In this document: positions 30,785 through 40,198 of the stretch, in pieces
Numbering within the stretch: the first letter of the stretch is position 1
How the letters are laid out: the number at the start of each line of letters is the position of its first letter
Assembly (NCBI GenBank): GCA_025766275.1
Contig: JAFKAC010000004.1
Span: 124,001 to 188,000, forward strand
Direction: 5' to 3'
DNA length: 64,000 nucleotides
Source: Lactarius indigo
Lineage: Eukaryota > Basidiomycota > Agaricomycetes > Russulales > Russulaceae
The notes under the pieces: model-generated
What the model saw: only the letters and a program-made list of their open reading frames with translations
Database searches by the model: none
Told to the model about the DNA's origin: nothing
Made by a program: the position numbers and the translations under genes

Positions 30785-33700
30785 ATGCCTCGCACTCGTG
30801 ATGTTATCATTCCTGAAACTGTTGAAGGCATTGAGGAGGTCATCATCAAGCACACCAAATCGAAGCGTGGTACAATCCGGACAACGGAAAAGGTTGTTCC
30901 CGTTGTCCATCCACAGAAGGAGCGATCCGGACAGCCTTCACGGGCACGCCAGAAGGATGCACACCCGCAGATTCCATCAGCTAGTGCCAAAGGTTCTGGG
31001 AGGCCTCTCCACATCCCTGGAGACCCACAGATGGACCCATACATGGAAGAGCAACAGTATGACTTCCACAATACAGAAGAGGATGGTCAGCTACAACCCG
31101 ACTCAACAGCCACCCAACAGGCCACTGTATGTCTCACATTTATTCATATCATGTAGCTATCCTGATCAGATGTAGACTCCAATGAAACAGTGGGTGGAGC
31201 TCAGGGATAGATATCTCCATGTTCTCCTGGAGATGGAAGGTCGGGGAAGATCTGACAAGTGTTCCATGTGCAGCAAGAAACCTGAAATAAAGTGTCTGGA
31301 TTGCTTTGGACCACTGTTGTTTTGCAAGGACTGCTGTCTTGAAGCTCACAGGAACTCCCCATTTCACAGACCACTACTATGGAATGCAACCCACTACACT
31401 CCAGTAACTCTGCACTCCCTCGGATTTGTATTGTGCATCGGGCATGGTGGTATGCCATGTCCACGAACAGTTGAGGTAGTTATGGACACACATATCTTGC
31501 AATGTCTTGTAGTGCTCATATTACCTTAGGGAATCAGAGCTGCACAAGCAGTCTCCACTAGTAGAAAGAGGAGTTCCGGGAAGAGACGTGCCCACTCAGC
31601 ATCTCTTGCATCTGTTTCCGAGGGTCCTGATTCTCCGGATAATTCTGGCCAACTTCCTACACCTCGCGAGACTCCACAGCCAGAAGGCCCATCCACTAAT
31701 CCGGATATCTCTGACAGACTCTTTGACTCCCTGGATATGTCTCCAGATTCTAATGACAGTGATTCCAGCAGAGTGCGGACAGCGGACTCTGGTAATCCAC
31801 TGTTCACTGTTGTTGACAGAAGTGGAATCTTCGACATGGAGGTAGTATTCTGCATTTGCCCAGGAATGGACAATATTGGCGAGCAGCTTCTCCAATCCGG
31901 GCTATTTCCATCCACATTCCGGCAAATAGAAACATTATTCACATTCACAGTATTGGAGGACTTCATTCTGGATAACCTGGAATGCAAGACCACAGCCCAG
32001 CAGTATTATTCAAAGCTGCAAAGCATGACAAGCAAGATGTTTCCCAACAATGTGCAAGTATGTCTTCATCCATACATACACACACTCCCATCCACCCACA
32101 TCCAGATCTAATAAATGTTTACAGAACCGTTACAAGCAACTTCTGAGAGCATCTCGCCAGTGGCGTGACCTCAAGGGCAGGATGGAAAGTGGGCTTGGAC
32201 ATCAGTCAGAAGGAGAGAGCTGTCCGGATGGAGCCATGGCAATATTCTGCCCTGCATGCCCACAGCCTGGAATCAATCTTCCTAAGGATTGGAAGACACT
32301 ATATCCTCCGTATGTCATTTATGAACTGGCATCTCCACATACTCATACTCCCCATTGAAGTGACCAGCTTATCCGGACATTTATCATGGACGGAAACTTT
32401 TCCGCAGAACACATGCGCCATAGATCCAGGGACAAGGATGTTGCATTATCAGCAGGAATGGCATTCATGGCCAACCCTGATTCCTACAAGGCTCATCTCC
32501 AGTGCGGAAAAGAAATAGCCCAAGTATGTGATGTCTTCCTTACCCGGATCCTTTTATCTAATGGCCTTATAGCCCAGCACATGTAATACCTACAGAGCCA
32601 TTGAACAGGCAAATTCTAGTAGGACACACCTTGATGTCACAGGGATTGGTGCAACTGCCTGCTGCCATGGGTTCTTTGTTCCAACATCTGTGGTGGATTT
32701 CCAGAAAGGAGAGAGGTATGCATGTTCTCTTGGAATCCCTATATCCGGAAGTGATGTACCATTTCCGATAGGCAAATCAATATGGACTACAGCATATGCA
32801 AAGCACTCTCATACAATATGGAGGACATCCCTGTGGCTCTTGTCATGTATGACATCATGTGCCAATATAGAGTCCACTTCCAGGAGAGGGTCAAATGCAG
32901 TCCGGAACTCTCACTACCAAGCTCACTGACACTCCGGATGGGAATTGGACTGTTCCATATCCATGGGCACCAGGATTCTTGCTTGCCAAGGTTTTCTCCC
33001 AGCTACATTCCAGGAGCAAAGCAGGTTGATGGAGAAATAATCGAGACCTTGTGGGCACCCCTGAATAATATCTCTCGCAGCATCCGAGGGATGTCCTTGG
33101 ACCATAGGCAGGAGGTATTGGATTCCCACATCAATTACTCCAACTGGAAGAAGCTGGTTAGGATTGGTATGTATTATCCATCCGGACTATCCCATATGTT
33201 AATACAACACTAATGACACTTGTATGTGAAAGTCCCATCACTACTAAAGCGGTGGAAGCAACTGGACTCTGGCTTGGATGCCAGTGCAAAGGCATATAAG
33301 GCACTCAATCAACACTTCAAGCATAAATCTGAACAATGGCTGAAGGATGATGAGGGTGCTCAACAGGAGAGACAAAAAACCCCATCTTCCATGGATATCT
33401 ATGACACTGTGAAGGAAAAGGGTGTGTGGTCTGAATCTGAAATCTTCCACCCATAATTGATGAATGTCTCCAGCCCCATCTCGGGCTGCTATCCAGCGAC
33501 AGCTTACTGAGGAAGAGAGCAGGGACCATTCCATCCAGGGTGAGACATCTTGGATTTCATGTGGGCTTAAGATACAGGAATTACAGTATGTCCACAAGGA
33601 TCCTTCCTAACTCATTGAATAATGACCTACCCAGACTTGCAATCCGCTATCAGCTCCGGAGTCAGGGATCAAGGCTCACTATAGAAGATTCACAAGTCCT

Positions 33701-34724
33701 TGAGAATAAGCGCAATCGCATACAGAAGCTTATTGATATGTTTGAGCACCAGGCAGACACCTTCCTACACCATCATCAGGATACAGATGATGTTCCTGTA
33801 TGGTCTATGGGGGACTATGCTGAATATGACAATGTGGATGACATAGATGGCTCCGGAAATCCTGGCCTTGGACCTTCTGGCCATTACCATGGCGCCCCAA
33901 CTTCTGATGGCTCGGGAATGGAAAGTTCCAATGTTGAGGACATTCCCCTCCTTCTTCCGTCATCCCTCGGATGGGAGTGGTGTTCAAGCCGCGGTATCAA
34001 GTCTCTTGCAATGAAGGAAGCTAAGCTACGCTATGCTCAGGCAAATGATTCCATCCACAGGATCCGCCTTGCTTTAGGATTCAAGTCTGCACTCTTCCGA
34101 ACACAAGTGCGGGATGCCCGTACACAAAAGACAAAGACCCGTGCATGGACTGCAGTTCATGGTGTTGATAGCACAGTCCATGAGCATGCCCGGAACTATT
34201 GCATGGCACGGGATGCATACCTCAGGGTCCAGGAAGAATCCGGAGACTTTCCGGAATTACCACCCCTCCACCCCACAGATCTTTGCATCAGCACAACCAT
34301 CCTTGGAGCAGCACAGGTGGGACAATGCAATAAACAGCTCCCATGGATATGGAGCTTTGGGGTCTCTGAAAGGCATGATGGAACTTGGATGGATGAGTGT
34401 AGGCCAACATCCATTGCCATATGATGAATGCTTACAGATATTTCAGTTAACCAAGTTCATTGGCTTCGTGCAAAAGCTCAGTTTGAGAGGTGGAAGGAAG
34501 AACAACACAGTATTCATAATGAAGCCATATGGATTCCGGCTTACTTTCATTCCAAGGCGGAGCATTGGAAGACCAGGATGGATATGGCAGCACAGGTGCT
34601 GCTTCCTGGCCATGAAGCATATGCATCTTGCCAAGCACATGCATGGGAGGAACTATCTAGGAGTTCTGTAAAGGCACTAATCCCAATCACCTCTTCTCCA
34701 TTAAAACATTTAGAGACTATGTAA
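30785..34724 (+). CDS. KDZ transposase, intact, 11 exons, 1132 aa
   Basis: Exons 30785-31126, 31176-31475, 31530-32057, 32125-32309, 32361-32523, 32573-32715, 32772-33166, 33233-33421, 33474-33585, 33635-34398 and 34447-34724. Ten GT-AG introns of 48-67 nt close the phase exactly (1133 codons). A basic linker is followed by a CxC2-type zinc module (residues 115-180: CSMC, CLDC, CKDCC, H172, PFH). FCPACPQPGINLP follows at about 431-443. The RNase H-fold core has likely catalytic residues D462 (MDGNFSAEH), D581 (YDIMCQY) and E642 or E645 (DGEIIETLW), and the family's HIHGHQDSC block. A C-terminal helical part carries VHWLRAKAQFERW. One oddity: family members usually read CaRHG where this has CCHG, one residue shorter. 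The start may alternatively be 30692. Confidence 0.93.
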
Positions 34725-35313
34725 AGGTGTATCCTAGTTCTGATCTATTCCCATAAACTGTAAATCAATGATATCACTCCACTTATTTCATGTATCACAA
34801 TGGAAGGCAATCTCTACATTACAGGAATTACAAGGGAAGTGATGCTTCCATCATAGATAACTCATGGAAGTTGGTTATTATGTTATTTCTTGGATTCCAG
34901 AAAGCTACTGAAGGTGATTTTGGTAAGTTAAACGGAAAGCTAAGACTTCCACTCCTGGAAGTGACACAAGTTTTGATTCCTCCATTTCTGGAAATAATAT
35001 GTGTTAGGATTTCTGTTCAGGAAACACATGTATTGATTTCCGCATTTCGGGAAAATGACACAGGTGTTAAGGTTTCCGTTTGGGAAATGATAGGGTTTTG
35101 ATTCCCCATTTCCGGAAATGATTTGGGTTTTGATTTCCTGTTTCCGGAAATGATACGGGTTTTTATTTCCCCATTTCCGGAAATGATACGGGTTTTGATT
35201 TCCCCGTTTCCGGAAATAATTTGGGTTTTGATTCTCCCGAAATGGGAGAATGACATGGGTCCATCTCAGGAAATAACACAGGTGTTAAATCTTATGTTCT
35301 GAGAATGGGTTTT
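34725..35313 (+). repeat. Right sub-terminal array with TTTCCGGAAA palindromes
   Basis: Downstream of the transposase. Regular units of 32-33 bp carry TTTCCGGAAATGATACGGG-like motifs at 35109, 35141, 35174 and 35207. Looser GGAAATGA/GGAAATAA units run from about 34860. The period matches that of the left array. No gene is present. Confidence 0.85.
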
Positions 35314-35602
35314 GGTACTCCCATTTCAGGAAATAACATGGGTCATGATTCCTCCATTTCAGGAAATAAATGAGTGTTTATTCATCTGTTTCGGGAAATG
35401 ACCCGGAAATCTGATTCTTCCATTATAGAAGGAAACATTGCTACTTCCTTTAGCAATTCCTACATCGGAACTGACGTCGGGTGGCCCATGAATTCCGGAA
35501 GAATTTTGTGTGTCGGCCGACGTCGGTTGGCCCATGAGTTATGAGGGGTTCTTCCCGTTGGATGGCCCATGAGTTATGAAAGTTATGGCAGATCATTATG
35601 TG
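35314..35602 (-). repeat. KDZ right terminal inverted repeat
   Basis: Inverse of 12071-12358, ending ...GATCATTATGTG, and followed immediately by TTGTGGT and the resumed Gypsy-A2 gag. Confidence 0.93.
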
Positions 35603-37507
35603 TTGTGGTTCGTTGAGGCAGTAATGAGCCTTCCATGCTAGCTGTTCGAAGTCATTGATGTACTTGTCAATGTCCTCTCCCGTCATTTTGAAGCCCTTTC
35701 TTAATATGGCTTGTGCTTGTTCCCTTTCCAATGTGTCTTTGAATCGTTGGCTGAAGCCATCTGCTATGGCTTCCCATAATCCTCTTGTGTAGGGACTGAT
35801 CCCTTGTTGTATTTGTCGATTGAGCCAGTTCAGGAAGGACAGGACCCATTTGCTAACTGCTCCTCCCTTGATGTAAGACAGGAATAGGAGGCATCTCCTA
35901 TAGTCGTTTCGCATGATGGGGGCATCTAAGTTCATGCCCCAGTAGACGTGCCACTGTGTGAGGAACTGGTCTACTTTGAGTCTGTCGCCGTCAAAAATAG
36001 AAGGTGGCTCGCTGGTGAGTTTCTCATTATGATGTCCTCCTCCTCCGGCGTCCCATCTGTTGATAAGTGACCCTTGCGCACTTAGCGGCTCATACGGACC
36101 AGACTTACAGATATGGACTGCTGTAGATTAATTAGGACCGCTTTAGATTAGATTTGATTTGATCTGTACAATCTAGAACTTCTATGACATCACTGTACAA
36201 TGACATCATATGGACTACTCCGGACTCTTCATTGTACTCCTTCCTTTGTTCTCTTTCTAGCGTTATCTTTATTGTGATGTCACTATGATATCATCTTAGT
36301 CTGGAGCCTCTTTGTTTTGCGCTCCTTGTTCTCCATTAGCACACTCCCTTGTGTAGAACAACGTCTCTTGTATTTGTGTGACTCTATGTTACTTCTCTTG
36401 TAGTAGTGTCACTCCCCTGTATAGTATAAGTAGTAGGCTTGTACGCTCCTGGTCCACATCAGTTCCTCACTGTTGTGTGCCAGGTATGTTCCCTCTTCTC
36501 CAATGTATTATCAGTTCCTCACTGTTGTGTGCCAGACTTCATCTCTGCTTCACTCTGCTAGACTTCCCTGTTGCTGCTTCCAGCCACCCTGATATATCTC
36601 ACTACAGTCTTCTTGTCACTGTGAGTATATCCTTCTTGTGTGCTGTTCATCACCATCCGCCTCCACCTCCTCCTCCACCGCCACCAGGTGGTCCGGCAGG
36701 CGGTCCTCTTGGTGGTTCAGTTCTTCATAAGTCGAATGGGATACCCCCTCCCAGTGGTGGCGGCGGATCTCCACTAGGCCCTCCCACGCCCGGGGGAAGG
36801 TCCAACGCAGGTTGTCGTCCTGATGGAGGATCTCCTCTGTCGGATCCTATGGCCCGAAAGATGGCTGCGTCGTCTGCGGTCATTTGTATTCCTGTTTCTG
36901 GGTTGATGGGCATGAGAATATCTCTCACTTCGGCCCGTATCGCTCGTGCTTCTTCAATGGCGACTTCTTCCATTGCTTGCGTTAGTGTTGCCATGAGAGC
37001 TGGCGATCGGATGTGAATTGGCTCAGGTTCTGTAATGTGTGTGGACTCAGCTCGTTCGATAAGGAGATCTTGTATTGCTCCCCCACTGGTCTCAGTTTGA
37101 TCTGGCTCTCGTCCTTCACTCTCTCCTTGGCTTTGCTCATTTTCTTCTGATACCACTTCTCCGATGGAATGTTCTTGTGCTTGCCCGTCAATAGGGCCCC
37201 AATCAGCTCGATTATTGAGTTCTCGTGCGTCAATGTCGCAATGATATCTAGGTCCTGCTGGTCGTATGACGTCCCACTGGGAATCTATGGGGTTCCACGT
37301 AACTTCTGTCCAACACAGGTGGTCGAAGTTAAACTCAACTGGGCGGAACCTAGTAGGTCCGTTAAATTCTACGAAGTATCCGGTTTCTTCTTCTCATTCC
37401 CTCCAACTGGCAGCTTGTAAAAATCGCGTGGGGACGTTGCGGTCTCCTCTTCTTGGGAGCGAATAAGGACGAAAGCTCGTCCACTGATCTCTTGTTGTTA
37501 CGGCCAC
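35603..37507 (-). pseudogene. gag: Gypsy-A2 gag, disrupted
   Basis: Homologous to Gypsy-A1 gag but cut by the KDZ element at 35603 and by a solo LTR at 36058-36652. A TGA at 37394-37396 replaces the CGA of Gypsy-A1, again a CpG transition. At the site where A1 has its own TGA (3125-3127), A2 keeps CGA, so the two copies were inactivated independently. Confidence 0.85.
36058..36652 (+). mobile_element. Solo LTR-C (595 bp)
   Basis: Starts TGTTGATAAG and ends GTTCATCA, flanked by the perfect 5-bp duplication CCATC (36053-36057, 36653-36657), inside Gypsy-A2 gag. It has TATAAG near 36425. A duplicated 25-bp segment (36459-36483, 36511-36535) ends in CCAG; the first copy is followed by GTATGT. 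Only the LTR remains, consistent with LTR-LTR recombination. Confidence 0.9.
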
Positions 37508-37526
37508 GATGGTATCTTGGTCTTAA

Positions 37527-38652
37527 TGTAACGTCGCCACAATGTTAGCTCAACTTGAGCACAGATAGCGGTAACAACTTAGCAATATATCGGTTTGCTG
37601 ACTTGAAGACACGGAGGTCCAAGCCCTTGTCTAGTGAATACGCGAAGGTACACCGGCAAGTAGATATCTTGGTCACAAACGGAGTCGGACAGCCTTTGAA
37701 AGCGAAAGATGAAGAGAGAGAAGACAAGAGAAGAGAAAACAAGTGACGATTCAAGAAGACCAAGATGGCGTATCTTGGTCTTCACAAGACAGTTTAAATA
37801 CACAAGTCGAGCAGGCTTAGAAGCGCTGCTATGAGTCACAGTAAGTAGCGTCCAACGTATCGCAGAAACATCGCAAAACTAATACTACTAGTACCTGTAC
37901 TAGTATTGAGTCATTCAGGCACTGCTCAGTCAGCCATCGTACCGTATCACCTATCACACTGCCTGTTATGATCCGACGCTTCGGACCTAAGTCACAGTAT
38001 GTCTCCACCCTGCCTTCCCCCTTCTGTACTATACCTTGTTACCAAAGGAGCTACTGTTACTAGTGGCACTGTTTCTTTGATCCGAACTTCTGTTTACTCC
38101 GTTTAGTCTCTTTGATATTGTATGGACTTGTGTTCATGTTGTTTGGAACCCTGTCCTATATAAACCTGTACCATAGACCGTAGGAAGCCAGACTTGGCTT
38201 CGTTTGCAATCTAGCAACCTTGCCTCCGTACTTTGGTGTGACCTCGCCTTGTCCCTCTCTTCTTGTGCATCCCCTACCTCAGTCCCTAACCAGGACACTT
38301 CGAAGTCTTTGCAGTTGAACTATATCAACGCGTTACACCTGTTATACTCTGTGCACTAGCAAGATCAAGTGTAGAGAAGTGTTAGACACTTCGGACGAGG
38401 AGTCCTACATTACAGAGTAGTGCTGCACCTTGTGCCACACTTTTATCACTCGTATTTCATAGCAATAAGACAACAGAGGTCTTCGCTTGATACTTGTGTG
38501 ATTCAGAACCTTTAGAACCCACGCCCCTGCTAGGGCGTAACACTGCCATATCACCGTAAGTAAGTCCGCAACTAATCTACCTTACCGCCGTAGTTGCAAC
38601 CGGTACAGTAAGGATTCCGAGTCGTACAGTCCATACGGGTCGAAACGTGACA
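37527..38652 (-). repeat. Gypsy-A2 5' LTR, interrupted by LTR-D
   Basis: Matches the Gypsy-A1 LTR at both ends (TGTAACGTC; CGAAACGTGACA). It is about 542 bp once the 579-bp LTR-D and its duplication are removed. The 11-nt-arm hairpin is conserved near 37754-37780, and the priming site is next to the LTR (near 37514-37524). Confidence 0.88.
37964..38542 (+). mobile_element. Solo LTR-D (579 bp)
   Basis: TGTTATGATC to GGCGTAACA, flanked by perfect CTGCC duplications (37959-37963, 38543-38547), inside the Gypsy-A2 LTR. Excluding it restores colinearity with the Gypsy-A1 LTR. TATATAAA lies at 38157-38164, with a GAAGCCA/TGGCTTC hairpin at 38184-38201. Confidence 0.92.
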
Positions 38653-39515
38653 GTCCACTTGTGACATCCTCCCTCTTGCCTCACAGCTCCCTCGAGTGCC
38701 CCGCTCTCCATGTGCCACTACTCCTCTACTGAGCCAAGAGCGAATCTTGTGTTCTTCTGTCATCGAGCATCTCTTCTCCACACCCTCTCAGCCCCTAGTC
38801 TCTGCCTACGTCATGACCCCCTGTCAAGTGACAGTGAGTCATCACACATGCAGGCGTTGTGCAAACCCGCGCAATTCCTTCGCACTCAGCCTCAATTCAT
38901 AGTTTCGTACTTACTTGGACATCCGGTCCGTTGTCCCGATTCCCCTCCCAGTTGTACCCTCGTCCACGGACCCATTATCTCGTCGCCCTGCGGAAGCAGA
39001 GCATAAAATTTCCTACTGTACAGTTCTATACCATAGAGCTATATATCGTCTTACTTTCGTAGAGTAACACCTCAGCTTTGCCATCCTATCGTGCGCAGAA
39101 GCTGAGCGTTGTCTATTCATGCAGACACCACCGTGCACTCGTTACACTAACACACTATATTTATTTCCCTTATTACAGTCCTATACGCGTCCATACCTCT
39201 TTGAGACTCTGCCGAGCTTCGGTGTGTCAATGCCACCTTGAATGCCTGTTGGAACTCTGACATGGCATCCCCCCGGCAGGTGACGGATAGGGTGACAATA
39301 CCAAATTTGGTAGTCGAACACTGATAACAGTCAATATCCAGCATCCCAAGTGTTTCCACTATTTTTTTTATCAGATTGTCTGTTATATGCCTTCGCAGAG
39401 TAGAGATCCTCTTTTATTTGACAATACATGTGAAAATGTAGGCTACAGAAACATCTGCCGAAGTTGAGGTGCATTGGTCAGCCAAATTAGCACCCCGCCG
39501 AGGTTAGGTGAGGGG
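38653..39515. other. Unassigned sequence between Gypsy-A2 and the copia region
   Basis: No gene supported. The open frames are short, and the one on the minus strand at 39147-39359 has no recognisable domain or splice context. This may be host flank or relic DNA. Confidence 0.4.
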
Positions 39516-40096
39516 ATAGTAGTGTGGCACTTGCAACTGACAGCCTGAGCTAGGCGATCCGCATGCCTGATAGTCACGCAGAGTCTGTTGCATTTCGGCA
39601 CGCTCGACCCGGCCGACTCGAATTCACATCAAAACATTACCGCCGTGATAATGTGTGGCGGCTCAACATCCATTACCGCTGTATCCATTTCCATTCAAAC
39701 GTCTCCAGTTCCATAGGGGTCGTTCCCCCTTTTCTCCTCATTCTCGCTCCATCTTTTATGTTTATTAGACTCCTGTTTCACATCCCATATGGCTCGTGCG
39801 TCTTTATGTCTCTTTACTGTACTTTATTCTTGTTTCTGTTAAAAATTTATCTACATTGTATTAAAGCGCACTCGTATGTACTCCAAATGATTATCCAGTT
39901 CTCTTCCATTGATCCTCTCGTGTGCCTCTGAACTCCTCTCCAAAGCAAGCTTCACCTTGCCTTTGCTCATCTTCGCTTGTCTTCTACCTCATCAACTTCG
40001 CGCTTTTCTCGTTGCCAATCGAACCAGCCCTTCAGATCTCATCACCTGACCGGCCCACTTAGCCAGATCACCCCTATCGCCCGACCTTTACACCAA

Positions 40097-40108
40097 GGTT
40101 ATGGGCCC
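40097..40108 (+). promoter_or_regulatory. Putative half-tRNA primer-binding site of the copia element
   Basis: GGTTATGGGCCC begins just after the LTR. It resembles the complement of the initiator tRNA-Met anticodon stem-loop, the half-tRNA primer described for Drosophila copia, with one mismatch as I recall that tRNA. Inference from position and similarity. Confidence 0.45.
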
Positions 40109-40198
40109 TGCCACTGCAATTTAAATCCGACATTACCGAGAAAATCATCAGCGTGTACCTTTTCATTATCTGAAACCTCGCTTATCGTATTTGTCATC

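Larger units (their letters stand above)
12071..35602 (+). mobile_element. Complete KDZ-class DNA transposon with cargo genes
   Basis: A 23.5-kb insertion; about 15.5 kb once nested Gypsy-B2 and its TSD are subtracted. It is bounded by near-identical inverted ends (12071-12358 and 35314-35602) and splits the gag of Gypsy-A2. TTGTGGT is present on both sides (12064-12070, 35603-35609). An eighth base differs (T versus G), so the TSD may have been 8 bp, the length I recall for Zisupton elements. Inside are a 33-bp repeat array, two minus-strand cargo genes, one plus-strand cargo gene, a split small ORF, and a KDZ transposase. Since the host sequence is a known retroelement that continues on both sides, everything inside moved in as a unit. 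No TET/JBP gene, reported on some fungal KDZ elements, was found. Confidence 0.93.
35603..38652 (-). mobile_element. Gypsy-A2, right fragment (gag N-terminal part and 5' LTR)
   Basis: Continues the fragment at 11310-12070 and matches Gypsy-A1 from about 2927 to 4763. It contains two solo LTRs of other families (36058-36652, 37964-38542). It is the oldest layer of the nest. GTCCA (38653-38657) is its expected right TSD copy. Confidence 0.9.

Noticed and set aside
12071..35602. TET/JBP dioxygenase gene on the KDZ element
   Set aside because: Expected from published KDZ elements, so I looked for an HxD...H dioxygenase pattern in the cargo frames and saw none.
36058..38542. LTR-C and LTR-D as the two ends of one element
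   Set aside because: They differ in sequence and length, and each has its own perfect 5-bp TSD, so they are separate solo LTRs.
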